64,000 nucleotides of DNA from the NCBI GenBank assembly GCA_963576565.1, contig OY755039.1:24259102-24323101 (forward strand), read 5' to 3'. Shown here in pieces: positions 1-11,058 of the stretch; the first letter of the stretch is position 1, and the number at the start of each line of letters is the position of its first letter. This stretch comes from Aspidapion aeneum (lineage: Eukaryota; Arthropoda; Insecta; Coleoptera; Brentidae). Made by a program: the position numbers and the translations under genes. The notes under the pieces are model-generated. The model did not search any database. It saw nothing but the letters and a program-made list of their open reading frames with translations, and had not been told where the DNA came from.

Positions 1-1440
1 TTTGGTTTTAAAATGACAGATGTAATTTTTTTAAACATTTTTGAATCAAGTGGGTCCCACTTAAAGTAAATTTATCAAAATTAATTTAATTTCTCCTAAA
101 ACAGGGAATTTATTTTTTTTTCTGATGCCGGAAAATAAAGGATCCTCGATTGAAAATTTAGCTCTTGATCTTAGCTACCACCATGCCAAATATAAAAAAA
201 TATACCCTTTTTTCCGCTTGTTCTTGAAATACCCTACAATTTTACTCTACTAATTGGAGGTAATTTTTGAGTCCATTTCGGGAAAAAGAATTATATGCAA
301 ATATTGTAGTAAATTATAAGAAGATTGAAGGAAAAATCCAAAATACTTCACATTTTTTTTTTATTTCTCAAAACACACTAGGGGTTTCGATATTTAAATA
401 TCATTATCAAGTGCGATCTGTAAGAAAAATAAAACCGAATCTTAATTTAAAAAAGAGAAAAAAATTAAAACACTACTTACAGAAAATAAAAATTTTCCTT
501 TTAAGGTCAAAATCTAGGATACAAGTCAACAAAATTAAAACTACTTCACAGTTAAACAAACATCTTAACGTTAAAAATTTAAATACAAACAACAATTTTA
601 AAAATAAAATAAATTAAAAATTATAACTAACGACATCTTAACAAAATTTTAAAATACTAAAATAGTTTAAAATAAGTTTTTGTGGGTAAAAATTCTGTGT
701 GATATTTTTTTTAACACTAGTGTGTTAGGAAAACGAGTTAGTTAGACCTCAAAAAAGCCTTTTGATAAGAAGAAAGTCTCTACTTATACTAACAAAAATA
801 TATTAAGCCAGTGGCGGGTTTGGGATGTCCAGGGCGGGGTTTTTAATAAGTCAAAAGAGTTCTGAGTTTGCTATAATATGCAAATAAAATCAGTCGGAGG
901 CGAAAGTTTTTATAAAATAAAGTAAAAATTAAAAAAACATATTGTGATTTTTTTAAAAGTAAATTTTGTAAAGAATTGCGGTTTATGCATTGGTTATATT
1001 TTTACAAGAACTAAACATGAATAATTTTAATATCAAGGAGGAATAGGAGCCCTCTACCCACGCTATGGGCTCACCACTGCCTAGAGTAGTATCACAGATA
1101 TTAAAAAAAAATTATTTTGAAATTATTTAACATATTTTGTCAGTACTTAGGACATACATATATTCATTTAAAAAAAAAATTCTCCAAATATACCCATAAA
1201 TTACCTCCTTTTTTACAATTAGCATGTTATTCGATGACCACCTGTTTTTATGCTAATTGTTTTAATGCATACAGGGTTTTCAAATTCAATTATTTAATCC
1301 AAGAATGACGAGCACGAGAGACAGAGAAAGCTAGCGGCGTATATCCAGTGAAAATGCGCTTAGCCAAAGCGTTGTGTAGTTCAAGGGAACTTGCTATCCT
1401 TTTTATGAACTTTTGAATTGTATACCTTATCTATCGAACT
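1..1440. other. AT-rich stretch, no gene seen
   Basis: Low-GC sequence with many homopolymer runs. The longest reading frame (116 codons from about 267) is almost entirely Lys/Asn/Ile/Leu, as expected from AT-rich non-coding DNA, and shows no motif. I see no repeat structure worth naming here. Confidence 0.6.
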
Positions 1441-1468
1441 TGCGAGTTCTTAATGAAAGAATTGCGGT

Positions 1469-1560
1469 CCCAAGTAATATTTCTTTATTTATAGCAGAAG
1501 CTAAGAGGTTACCAGCGTCTTTTATTAAAACCATTGGTTCCAATGCTTGGTCGCTAGCAA
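1469..1560 (+). repeat. Dispersed repeat with conserved peptide, copy 1
   Basis: About 92 bp that recur in inverted orientation at 15161-15250. Both copies read through in the same frame (here +, there -) and keep the peptide PSNISLFIAEAKRLPA followed by a KTI..SN.W.LA pattern, so this is probably a coding relic of a mobile element rather than a random repeat. The reading frame is broken just outside the shared block. The parent family is not recognised. Confidence 0.6.
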
Positions 1561-1574
1561 GTTCCCATTACCCT

Positions 1575-2555
1575 TAGATAACCCTTAAACCTACTAAATG
1601 GGACTCCCCAATTGGTGGTGGCAACCTATGTATTAAACTCACTATAAAACCATAAGAAATAAACTCCAACTTCGCTCTCTAGCGGTTCCACCAGTACAGA
1701 AACTTTTAGAGCCTAAAGCCATTTTTCCAGGTTCTAAAAAGAAACGTCCACTATCCTATTATAAAACTAGATTTGATAGTTTGGTATCCTGGCGATTCTG
1801 TTAAATACCATAATACCTTTAAAGTAAAGAATTTTTCCTAGTAAAGCTTTCGCGATATTTTAGATTCACGATGGCTATATAAAATATATTAGTTCAGAAC
1901 ATTGCCAAAAATGTCAGAGTCTCAAAATTATTTTCTCACATAAAAATATACATATTTTATGTGAGGAATTTGTCGTTTTGGTGATGATCAAATTACCCGA
2001 CAGACTTATTTTACTGATAAGATCATATCTGAAAAGCTCTCAAAACAAGCGCGCTAGCTCAAAAATGCGTTTTGATCGTTGTTTGATAAAAAAATAACAA
2101 ATAGTTAAAATACAAAAATCTTATTTACACCATTCACCATTAAAAAAAACCTATTTGGTTTACATAAACCAAAATTAAAGTAAAATTAATGTTAAAAAAC
2201 ACTGCTAAAACGACTAGATAAATATTTTCTCTTTACAATTTTTCAAAATAATATTATATACGTTATTATTGTTTTATATGGGTCACTTGGTTTTATTTGT
2301 TGCTGTATCGCAACAAGGATTTTTGAGTGCCTTTATGAAACAAATAAAAAAGAAGAATGTCAACGTGGTCAACATAACCTCACTTATATGTTTTGTATTT
2401 ACTTTTTAAAGTGTTGTGTTAAAAGCGTTTAGTTCGACACTTTTAAATGTTTTTATCGTACAAACAATCGAGAAGGTCAGTGCAAAGATATCCATTATGC
2501 CTGCAGGTTGGGTGGAGGGCAACCTCTTATATTGGCCCTCTAAACAGACCTTATC
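1575..2555. other. No gene seen
   Basis: AT-rich sequence without a credible reading frame. Short stretches around 1760-1850 resemble the satellite downstream (for example runs like TATAAAAC), but not well enough to extend the array with confidence. Confidence 0.5.
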
Positions 2556-2559
2556 TAGG

Positions 2560-3180
2560 CCTGGGTGTCCTACCCATGAGGACAGAAACTCAACACTTGT
2601 TAATTATTGTGCTTTAATAAATTATTGTTGCAATAGGTAGGTACCAATCTGTGCCTAAAAATATCTATTATTTTTACCAGAAGTACCTAATAAAAAAACT
2701 AAAACCTGATAGTATTTACTTCTGTTAGAACCCTTAAGGAAACAAGGTTTTATATGGCCGCCTATTTAAATAATATTTAATATGCAACTATGGGTCACTA
2801 TAAAAACAAAAGAATTAAGTTTACCTTTGCGCCTTCCTATAAAACCTTTTTTAAATGCCTAAAAGTAATGACAAAAACCAAAAGTCTAAAGTTTATATTT
2901 ACCACTCTAAAAAACCTAAAGGAAACTAGGTTCTATATGGCCGCCTATATAATCATATTTACTATTAAACTACTGGTAACTATAAAAACAAAAGATATAG
3001 GGTAACCTTTTAGTTCTATTATAAAACATTTTTGTTTTGATCTAAAGTTATGGAAAAAACTAAATGACTAAAGTTTATATTTATTTCTTTCTAAAAATTT
3101 TAGGTAAAAGGGTTTTATAGGACCATCATTATAAATCAGAAATCAATAGAACCAAAAGTATCTAAAAGAAACAGAAAGAA
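2560..3180. repeat. Diverged tandem satellite, period about 183 bp
   Basis: The marker TATATGGCCGCCTAT occurs at 2751 and 2934, and a decayed version occurs at about 3116, giving spacings of 183 and 182 bp. A second marker (CTAAAGTTTATATTT) recurs at about 2885 and 3067 with the same spacing. Roughly two and a half to three units are visible, and the leftmost is the most decayed. Small frames in the array are not coding. Confidence 0.75.
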
Positions 3181-3636
3181 TATCAGTTTTTTATATTCCC
3201 TTTATAAATCACTTTTTGGTTGTATAACACCTCTTTACGTTATTGGTAATGTAGCCAAATTGATCCTAAAAGCCACAACAGCACCCTCTAAATAACCTCG
3301 GAACCAAATTAATAAAACCTTGAGTGGTAATAATGTTGCTTGGGGTGGTACAGCTTATTTCAGAAAAAACTGATACGACTCCTTAAAATACTTTTTTCAA
3401 ATTTTAAGCATAGTATGCTAAGCCACCATGTCAGCTGGATCAACACCTCAGTATTTTAACAATATCAGAGACGTCAATGTGAAGTAAAAAAATGATAACA
3501 GAATAATAAATACATTAACATAAATTTAATCCTAAAGTGGCTTTACATACAACCAAAAATTTATTACCAAGTAGCCCAAAATTTTAGTGAGCCGAACAGC
3601 AAAAACAAGTCAAGTTCAGGAAGATTAGGCGCTACT
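3180..3636. other. Interval before the BEL element, no gene seen
   Basis: No credible reading frame. The last bases abut the target-site duplication CTAGT at 3637-3641 and continue logically after the element at 10815. Confidence 0.5.
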
Positions 3637-3641
3637 CTAGT

Positions 3642-4045
3642 TGTCCAAAATTCACACGCCTTTGTAAATATACTTTTGGGTATAAGAATTTTGTTTTATT
3701 TTAATATTTTTCTCGCGTTTATACGTTCGTATTTGTCTTTAAGAATTTTGGCGAATGCGATTGAAAACTTTATTTTATTTTACTTTCTGAGCATGTTCAA
3801 TTGCATCTTCGCGCACTCAACCAGTTGAATTTGTACATTGGGGGTGTGCGCGCTTCGATATATGACAATTGCTGTCGAAAAATCACTTCTGTGTGAAAGA
3901 CGTCACGAACAACACGCTGCAAAAACAGGGGTAAGTGCATCTTAAACTGTTCGTAATTATTTTCAGTTCAGATTTCATAATTAATTAAATTATTCGCAGG
4001 TGATTGGTAAACTAATTTTATGAACCAGCAATCTAATTAATTTTT
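3642..4045 (+). repeat. 5' LTR of the BEL/Pao element
   Basis: Starts TGTCCAAAATT and is collinear with the 3' LTR (offset 6753) with two substitutions: A/T in the first 15 bases, and A/C shortly after the GTAAGT at 3931. Similarity stops at 4045, 16 bp short of the end of the 3' LTR. The LTR should carry the element promoter and polyadenylation signals, but I cannot place a TATA box with confidence. Confidence 0.92.
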
Positions 4046-4047
4046 TT

Positions 4048-4065
4048 TGGCCCTACGAGCCGAAC
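4048..4065 (+). promoter_or_regulatory. Putative primer-binding site
   Basis: TGGCCCTACGAGCCGAA begins with TGG two bases after the end of LTR similarity, the usual position and first bases of a tRNA primer-binding site. I did not assign the tRNA. Confidence 0.5.
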
Positions 4066-4930
4066 GCGTTTGAAAGTTTTTATTCGCTTCGCTAATAATA
4101 AAAAGTATAATAGGTTTTTTTCATTTTTCAACGTGTTTTGGTTTTCCGTCTTTGACGATTTATAAATAGGTAATTTGTTTCGGAGAAATAAATTCAAGGT
4201 CATTGAATATGAGCTTATCATTCCAGTTTTTTTCTTTAACATTCTTTCCTAAAATGAGTAGTAGGTTTTAGGCAGGTTACATATACATAAACAATTGCAC
4301 GTAATTTATCGGCATATGATATAGGCTTACCAGTAGGTCCTATCTGCATTTTATTTTATTACTGCTGCTTTAGTTTAGAACTTTTATTGCAGCTTTATGG
4401 GTGCCATAGTATTATTTATTGTGTAAAGAGGTTTATAATTTAAGCTTCTTACTTGCCTATATTTACAAATTATTGGGATCGCTAGTAGATAACTCGCTAT
4501 TGCATGTCGCTAAGTTAATTAATTATCGCTAATTCGCACCGCGCAATTCCCCTTAACTATTAAAAAATATTTCGCTTTTATTTATTAGTAAATATAAATA
4601 AATAGTTCGTTTTCGCTCTTATTAACTAACAAAGGTAAATAAATAATTCGCTATTTTCACCGTTACTTAATTTATAAAAATTTATTAATTCGCTAAAATA
4701 ATATGGTTAAATTCAATTAAAAATTATATTATTAATAATTCGCTTTCCCTTTTATTTATTAGTATCACTAAATAAATTGATAATTTTACCAATAATTGAT
4801 TTTAATAAATTGATTTTATTTGGCTAAATTGTTAAAAATACCGCGTAATATCCCTAAATTGCTAAAAATAATTAAAAATTTAGTTTTGCTTTTCTTTATT
4901 ATACCCATCTGCATTAAATAAAGGATCATC
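4066..4930 (+). other. Leader of the BEL/Pao element with TTCGCT iterations
   Basis: Untranslated leader between primer site and gag. It contains repeated variants of a motif ending in AATTCGCT or TTTCGCT (near 4082, 4571, 4612, 4648, 4688 and 4739) set in TAAATAAATA-rich sequence, a loose tandem iteration. No long frame is present. Packaging signals of such elements often lie in this region, but nothing here shows it directly. Confidence 0.5.
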
Positions 4931-7900
4931 ATGTCCGCGGCTAAGATTAAATCGTATAAGACCCTTCGCACAATGTGTCATAATCAAATGAAAGAATTAA
5001 AAACTTTTGCTGACTCGGCTTCTGATGCTGACGAGACGGCTAAACTTCAGTTTAAAATTATGTACGCTCAAATTGATCAAGTGGTTAACGATTTTGCTAA
5101 ATATCATCAAAATCTTATATCTCTAATGTCAGCGACCGACGATTTTGAAATTGATACCGAAGAAGGAGTGAGAAAAGACTTTGAACACTTACGATCTTAC
5201 AATTACGCTAAGTATACCGCGCTGTTTGAAAAGCCAACACTGAAGGTTGAAACCGACGCATCCTCTGCTTCGGGACTATCTAGTGGTAATCGACCGCCAA
5301 ACTTGACTAATTTGAAAGTTCCAAAATTTTCCGGCGATATTAGACAATTTAGAAATTTTATGGACATGTTTAATGCGCTAGTTGACAACACAAATATTTC
5401 GAATATAGAGAAATTTAACCATCTTTTAAACTCCCTAGAGGGACCCCCGCTAGCACTGGTGCAATGCACACCTTTAGCCGCCGCTAATTATTCAATTGCT
5501 CTCGAATCGCTAAAAAACCGCTACGATAACAAACGGCTTATTGCTTTTTCACATTTAAAAACAATGGATAATGTTCCTTACGTAACAAATTCTAAAAATT
5601 CAAAACAATTGCGCACACTAGTTGACGTATATAGTGAAAATCTCTCCGCCCTTAAGGTACTTGGTTTTCCCACAGATGATTGGTCTTTTTTGCTATACTA
5701 TAATTTCAGTAAACATTTAGATCAGGAGACCATGACGCGATTTGAACTTGAACTTAATGATCCATCTCAAGTTCCTACTTTTGACGATTTAAAGAATTTT
5801 GTACTAAAACGATGTAACGCTATAGAAGCGGTAGAATTTTCAACTAAAACTGATTTTTCTTCACCTTTAAAAACAGACACAAAAAATAGATTTTCTTCTA
5901 ATCAGTCAAAACCTAGACAAACTTCTGCATTTTTTGGTAATGCAAGTCGAAATAATAATACAAAGTTAAATAATTCAAATCAATCTTGTCTTTTATGTCA
6001 ATCACGTGACCATAACATTTACAGATGCTTAGAATTTAAAAATAAAAATTCCTCTGAACGTTTTCAGTTAGCTAAAGACAACAACTGGTGTCCTAATTGT
6101 TTAAGTGGGCAACATAACCTAGCTTTATGTCAATCGCAGTCTGTTTGTCGTTACTGTCAATCTAATAGACATCACTCTCTTTTACATATTTTTAAAAATA
6201 ACAACAATTACAGTCCACATACTTCTAACCGCACGAATCTTGAAAATAATTACAATTCTAATGTACGACCCCCCTTTTATAATTCGCAATACAATAACCC
6301 GCAAAGTTCTTCACAAAATAATTCGCCTGCTTTTAATGGTAATATCTCGCCTCAGCAAAATAATTCGCCAACCTCTCGCGCTTTTCAGCAACCGCCACAA
6401 ACAGGTATGGAAAATTTACCTCAAAATTCGCAAAATACCTTAAATTACTTCTCCAATTCGCACGCTCAGAATACAATTTTATCTACCGCTATTATCGAGG
6501 TTATGGATTCTCGTGGCATTTTTCAAAAAGCTAGGGTTATTCTTGATTCTGGCTCAGAATGCAGTTACGTCTCTTTGAAGTTTTTCAAAAAACTTTCACT
6601 TCCACGCTATAGTTTATCCCTTTCTATTCAAGGATTAGGATCTATGAATGAAGTTACCTCTCAGGGAGGAGTAACTTGTATTATCAAACCGTATAATCAA
6701 ACGGAACCACGCATGTCAGTCGACGCTGTGATCTTACCCAAGTTGTGTTCGGAAATTCCTAGCACTTATTTAGGTAATATAGATACTTCTGATTTTCAAA
6801 ATGTACCCCTCGCGGACCCTACGTTCCAAGAACCCGCTAATATTGATTTTCTTTTGGGCGCTGATATTTTTCCCTATATTTTACGCGAAGGGCGCATTGA
6901 TAATGGCCCCAACAAACCAATTCTTCTTAATAGTATTTTTGGCTATATTATTATGGGAAAAAATAAAAATAATAAAATTAAATCGCAATCACATTCAACC
7001 GCTTTATTTTGCTCTGTAAATGAAACCGATTCACTATCGCTAGACCACGCTTTAAAACGCTTTTGGGAATTAGAAGAGCTACCTAAAGCAAATTTTTGCT
7101 CGCCCTCCGATATTCTTGCCGAGAAAAGCTTTGTTGAGACTCACTGTAGAGACGAAACAGGGCGATACATGGTAGAACTACCTTTCCAAGATAATACGCC
7201 TCCGCAATTTGATTTTCATGCAACGCGCTCATTGGCTTTAAGAAGATTTTTTTCGCTTGAAAAACGCTTAATTTTAAATCCTAATATTTATAAAAAATAT
7301 TCAGATACTATTCAAGAATATATTAACAATGATTATCTTGAAATTATTCCTGACGAAGAAATAAATAAAAACTCTTTTTACTTACCCCATCATTGCGTAG
7401 CCAAGGGTGACAATATTCGAATTGTTTTCGACGGATCGTCTCGTCCAAATCAAAATTCACCCTCGCTAAATGACACCCTTCTTACGGGGCCAAAACTTCA
7501 AAAAGAAGTTTTTGCTCTACTTCTCAGTTTTCGTATTTCTTCTGTGGTCTTTACTTGTGATCTTAAAAGCATGTTTACACAAGTTTTAATTGCCCCTATT
7601 CATAGGGATTTTCAAAGAATAATATGGAGATTCACTCCCAACGAGCCCATAAAAGACATGCGTTTTAAACGGGTCACTTTTGGTCTGAGCTCTTCTCCAT
7701 ATCTCGCTAACCGCGTCATTGCTCAATTAGCACAGGATGAAGGAAACAAGTTTCCTCAAGCTCGTGAGGTACTCAAAACCTCAATTTACGTTGATGATTT
7801 AATTTGTAATGCAAATAACCTCTCAGAAGCTAGAAATTTACGCGATCAACTTATAGAACTATTGGGAAACGGTGGGTTCGAACTTAGAAAATTTGCAAGC

Positions 7901-10360
7901 AACAATAAGTCATTTTTACAAGACCTTCCGGAGTCTTACTTGCACTCAAACTCGTTTAATTTCGATTCAGAATCTGAAACAATAAAAATTTTAGGCTTAC
8001 AATGGATTCCTTGTAAAGATATTTTTACCTATCGCGTAGATCCATTGGAACGAGAATGTACAAAACGCACGATTCTGTCAGAAATTGCAAGATGCTTTGA
8101 TCCACTAGGATGGCTCTCACCTCTGAGCCTGTTCTCCAAAGATCTATTGCAGCTTCTGTGGAAACAAAAATATGACTGGGACCAGGAAGTTTCCCCCTTT
8201 ATACGCCAACGTTGGTTAAAATATAAATCTGAGTTAGGCCTTATTCAAAACTTTTCTTTACCGCGACGTTTTATTATTGATAATTTTACAGAATGTCAAC
8301 TTCACGCTTTCTGTGATTCGTCAGAAAAAGCTTACGCTAGTATAGCGTATTTTCGCGTTTTACAAAATAATAAAATCTGCACTTTTCTCATTGCTGCTAA
8401 AGCAAAAATCGCTCCGGTAAAAACAATTTCAATCCCGAGATTAGAGCTAGTAGCCGCTGTTTTACTGGTTGATCTTGTTTCCGCTGTTTTACTGGTTGAT
8501 CTTGTTTCCGCAATTTTAAAAATTCTAGGAGATAAAATTAAAATTTCTAAAATTTTCGCGTGGTCAGATTCCACAATCGCTCTTAGCTGGATTAAAAATC
8601 CCCCTTATAGATACAAAACATTTGTCGCCAACCGGGTTGCGAAAATTCAAAATAAACTACCAGCTGCAATATGGCAGCATGTACGCACAAATGATAATCC
8701 CGCAGACTGTGCAACAAGAACTTTGTTGCCGTCAGAATTATTAAATACGCCCCTTTGGTGGTGCGGTCCAGATTGGCTTTCAATGCCTGATGAGCATTGG
8801 CCACCAAGCATTTATTCTGAACCATTGGATTCGGACGAAGTTCTTGGTGAAGAAAGGAAAATAACTTTGGTCGCATTTACAGAAAACAAGTTTTTTGATA
8901 TTCTTTTAAACAAATATTCTTCGCTTTCTAAAATTCAAAGGATAATCGCTATCTGGTATCGTTTTATCTGCTTTAAAAGAAATCTTGCTTATCGTACTGG
9001 ACCCATAGTCCTGTCAGAACTTAATCTCGCTCTTATTTTTCTGATCAGGCATGTTCAAACAGTCACATTTTCTCAAGAAATCTCAAATATTAATGCGAAA
9101 AAACGCATTTCAAAGCCTTTTAGAAAGTTAGACGCTTTTCTTGATAATAAAAATATATTGCGGGTTGGAGGTCGCCTCCGATATTCTGATCTTTCATATG
9201 ACCAGAAACACCCGATTCTTTTACCACGACAACATAGATTAACTACGCTCCTCATTGAACACTATCATAAATCTTATTTGCACCCAGGTTTGCAAACTTT
9301 ACAGTTCTTAATTTTTCAAAATTTCTGGATATTATCTCCTAAGCGGGCGATAAGAACCGTTATCGCTAACTGTAAAAATTGTTGGCGACTTAATCCGAAA
9401 CCTTTTGAACCAAAAATGGGAAACTTACCCAAATTACGCATATCTGCTGTCAAAAGTTTTACCGTAGTCGGTTGTGACTATGCGGGTCCAATATCCATAT
9501 CATTAAGCAGAAAAATTCGCGGAAATAAAACGCTTAAAGCTTGGATCTGCATATTCGTTTGCTTCTCTACCAAGGCTCTTCATATCGAATTAGTTTCGGA
9601 TTATTCTAGCGAAGCTTTTCTGTGTGCTTTAAGGCGTTTTATGGCACGTCGAGGAAGGGTCTCAAAAATAATATCAGACCAAGGAACTACGTTTAAGGGT
9701 GCAAATAAGGAATTACAGATAATATTTAAACAAGCGGCAGCCGCGGAATCCATTGAGTGGTTTTTTCACCCCCCAGGGGCGCCACACTTTTCTGGATTAG
9801 CAGAAAGTGGAGTAAAGGCGGTAAAAACGCATTTGTATCGCGTTATCGGAAGCCAGATTTTAACGTACGAAGAGCTTTATACGGTCTTAGTACAAGTGGA
9901 AGCGCTATTAAATTCTAGACCATTGTCTCCTTTATCTAGCGACCCCAATGATTTGTCTGCGTTGACACCAAATCATTTTTTGACTCTAGAACCTGTTTGT
10001 AGTTTACCCGATCCTGATGTAACCAGTATCAAACTAAACCGCCTCTCTAGATGGCAGATGATCCAAAGATTACATCAGGATTTTTGGGCGCGTTATTCTA
10101 AGGAATATTTACATACACTGCAGCAGCGGTCCAAGTGGCTGGAACCCACTTGTCCCGCCCCTGCTATAGGTACTATGGTACACATAAAGTCGGATAATTT
10201 ACCACCGACAAAATGGTCGCTTGGTAGAATTATTGCCCTTCACCCAGGTGAAGATCAAATCTCACGTGTTGCCACTGTGCGCACTGTCTCAGGAATATTT
10301 CAAAGACCTCTGGTAAAGCTATGTCCTTTACCGATGGACTTTGAACCTGAAAACATTTAA
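4931..10360 (+). CDS. gag-pol: BEL/Pao gag-pol polyprotein
   Basis: One uninterrupted 1809-residue frame that supplies capsid, protease, reverse transcriptase, RNase H and integrase. In order: a gag core of DUF1759 type (about 120-290); cysteine knuckles at C353 and C387 (both CX2CX4HX4C) and a degenerate third at C406; an aspartic protease with DSGS at 539-542; reverse transcriptase with the catalytic YVDD at 953-956; RNase H with FCDSS (D1129) and WSDST; an integrase zinc domain with a Cys pair near 1481-1484; an integrase core with D1516, D1583 and E1625; and a C-terminal DUF5641-like region. The length fits BEL/Pao. An odd feature is an exact 9-residue tandem duplication (AVLLVDLVS twice, 1176-1193) beside the conserved LEL of RNase H. 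The first ATG is used and the leader before it has stops. Confidence 0.96.
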   Translation: MSAAKIKSYKTLRTMCHNQMKELKTFADSASDADETAKLQFKIMYAQIDQVVNDFAKYHQNLISLMSATDDFEIDTEEGVRKDFEHLRSYNYAKYTALFEKPTLKVETDASSASGLSSGNRPPNLTNLKVPKFSGDIRQFRNFMDMFNALVDNTNISNIEKFNHLLNSLEGPPLALVQCTPLAAANYSIALESLKNRYDNKRLIAFSHLKTMDNVPYVTNSKNSKQLRTLVDVYSENLSALKVLGFPTDDWSFLLYYNFSKHLDQETMTRFELELNDPSQVPTFDDLKNFVLKRCNAIEAVEFSTKTDFSSPLKTDTKNRFSSNQSKPRQTSAFFGNASRNNNTKLNNSNQSCLLCQSRDHNIYRCLEFKNKNSSERFQLAKDNNWCPNCLSGQHNLALCQSQSVCRYCQSNRHHSLLHIFKNNNNYSPHTSNRTNLENNYNSNVRPPFYNSQYNNPQSSSQNNSPAFNGNISPQQNNSPTSRAFQQPPQTGMENLPQNSQNTLNYFSNSHAQNTILSTAIIEVMDSRGIFQKARVILDSGSECSYVSLKFFKKLSLPRYSLSLSIQGLGSMNEVTSQGGVTCIIKPYNQTEPRMSVDAVILPKLCSEIPSTYLGNIDTSDFQNVPLADPTFQEPANIDFLLGADIFPYILREGRIDNGPNKPILLNSIFGYIIMGKNKNNKIKSQSHSTALFCSVNETDSLSLDHALKRFWELEELPKANFCSPSDILAEKSFVETHCRDETGRYMVELPFQDNTPPQFDFHATRSLALRRFFSLEKRLILNPNIYKKYSDTIQEYINNDYLEIIPDEEINKNSFYLPHHCVAKGDNIRIVFDGSSRPNQNSPSLNDTLLTGPKLQKEVFALLLSFRISSVVFTCDLKSMFTQVLIAPIHRDFQRIIWRFTPNEPIKDMRFKRVTFGLSSSPYLANRVIAQLAQDEGNKFPQAREVLKTSIYVDDLICNANNLSEARNLRDQLIELLGNGGFELRKFASNNKSFLQDLPESYLHSNSFNFDSESETIKILGLQWIPCKDIFTYRVDPLERECTKRTILSEIARCFDPLGWLSPLSLFSKDLLQLLWKQKYDWDQEVSPFIRQRWLKYKSELGLIQNFSLPRRFIIDNFTECQLHAFCDSSEKAYASIAYFRVLQNNKICTFLIAAKAKIAPVKTISIPRLELVAAVLLVDLVSAVLLVDLVSAILKILGDKIKISKIFAWSDSTIALSWIKNPPYRYKTFVANRVAKIQNKLPAAIWQHVRTNDNPADCATRTLLPSELLNTPLWWCGPDWLSMPDEHWPPSIYSEPLDSDEVLGEERKITLVAFTENKFFDILLNKYSSLSKIQRIIAIWYRFICFKRNLAYRTGPIVLSELNLALIFLIRHVQTVTFSQEISNINAKKRISKPFRKLDAFLDNKNILRVGGRLRYSDLSYDQKHPILLPRQHRLTTLLIEHYHKSYLHPGLQTLQFLIFQNFWILSPKRAIRTVIANCKNCWRLNPKPFEPKMGNLPKLRISAVKSFTVVGCDYAGPISISLSRKIRGNKTLKAWICIFVCFSTKALHIELVSDYSSEAFLCALRRFMARRGRVSKIISDQGTTFKGANKELQIIFKQAAAAESIEWFFHPPGAPHFSGLAESGVKAVKTHLYRVIGSQILTYEELYTVLVQVEALLNSRPLSPLSSDPNDLSALTPNHFLTLEPVCSLPDPDVTSIKLNRLSRWQMIQRLHQDFWARYSKEYLHTLQQRSKWLEPTCPAPAIGTMVHIKSDNLPPTKWSLGRIIALHPGEDQISRVATVRTVSGIFQRPLVKLCPLPMDFEPENI

Positions 10361-10383
10361 AAATTACATCAATGTAATTTTTA

Positions 10384-10394
10384 GGCGGGCAGAA
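10384..10394 (+). promoter_or_regulatory. Putative polypurine tract
   Basis: GGCGGGCAGAA lies immediately before the TGTCCA start of the 3' LTR, where plus-strand DNA synthesis is primed in LTR retrotransposons. It is short and contains a C, so this is a positional call. Confidence 0.45.
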
Positions 10395-10814
10395 TGTCCA
10401 AAATTCACTCGCCTTTGTAAATATACTTTTGGGTATAAGAATTTTGTTTTATTTTAATATTTTTCTCGCGTTTATACGTTCGTATTTGTCTTTAAGAATT
10501 TTGGCGAATGCGATTGAAAACTTTATTTTATTTTACTTTCTGAGCATGTTCAATTGCATCTTCGCGCACTCAACCAGTTGAATTTGTACATTGGGGGTGT
10601 GCGCGCTTCGATATATGACAATTGCTGTCGAAAAATCACTTCTGTGTGAAAGACGTCACGAACAACACGCTGCAAAAACAGGGGTAAGTGCATCTTCAAC
10701 TGTTCGTAATTATTTTCAGTTCAGATTTCATAATTAATTAAATTATTCGCAGGTGATTGGTAAACTAATTTTATGAACCAGCAATCTAATTAATTTTTCG
10801 CTTTATACCAATCA
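10395..10814 (+). repeat. 3' LTR of the BEL/Pao element
   Basis: 420 bp, beginning TGTCCAAAATT and ending CCAATCA (TG...CA termini), followed directly by the target duplication CTAGT at 10815-10819. The final 16 bp (CGCTTTATACCAATCA) are absent from the 5' LTR. Confidence 0.9.
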
Positions 10815-11058
10815 CTAGTACTCTAAAATGACCCCTTCGAAAGAACTAAGAACGCAAGAATTTTTTCACTGTTTCCGAACAGTCAAGCACTTATTTGCCG
10901 TAGAATTATACTATATTAATTATATTATATCTAACCTCAGATGCCGAACTGGGAAGGCTTATAAAGTTATTGAATTAAAAATTAAATTCAACAGAAAAAC
11001 GACCAAAATATATTGTTAGCTGGTTTTCACCAAGTTTTATTTTATTTATTTTATAAAC

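Larger units (their letters stand above)
3642..10814 (+). mobile_element. BEL/Pao LTR retrotransposon, nearly intact
   Basis: A complete LTR retrotransposon in + orientation: 5' LTR, primer-binding site, about 0.87-kb leader, one gag-pol frame of 1809 codons, a short purine tract and 3' LTR. The LTRs align without gaps over 404 bp with two differences, so the insertion is recent. The host sequence CTAGT is duplicated at 3637-3641 and 10815-10819, a 5-bp target duplication as usual for BEL/Pao. The single gag-pol frame, protease type and integrase C-terminal domain match BEL/Pao rather than Gypsy or Copia. Defects are the missing last 16 bp of the 5' LTR and a 27-bp tandem duplication in the RNase H region. 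No envelope-like frame follows pol. Confidence 0.95.

Noticed and set aside
267..617. 116-codon + frame
   Set aside because: Composition is almost only Lys/Asn/Ile/Leu, typical of AT-rich DNA. No motif, no splice or promoter context, no second copy.
2751..3180. CRISPR-like array
   Set aside because: The 183-bp units are diverged along their whole length with no short identical repeat and unique spacers; satellite in a eukaryotic context.
10360..10394. An envelope gene after pol in the BEL element
   Set aside because: Only 34 bp separate the pol stop from the 3' LTR, so no room for env.
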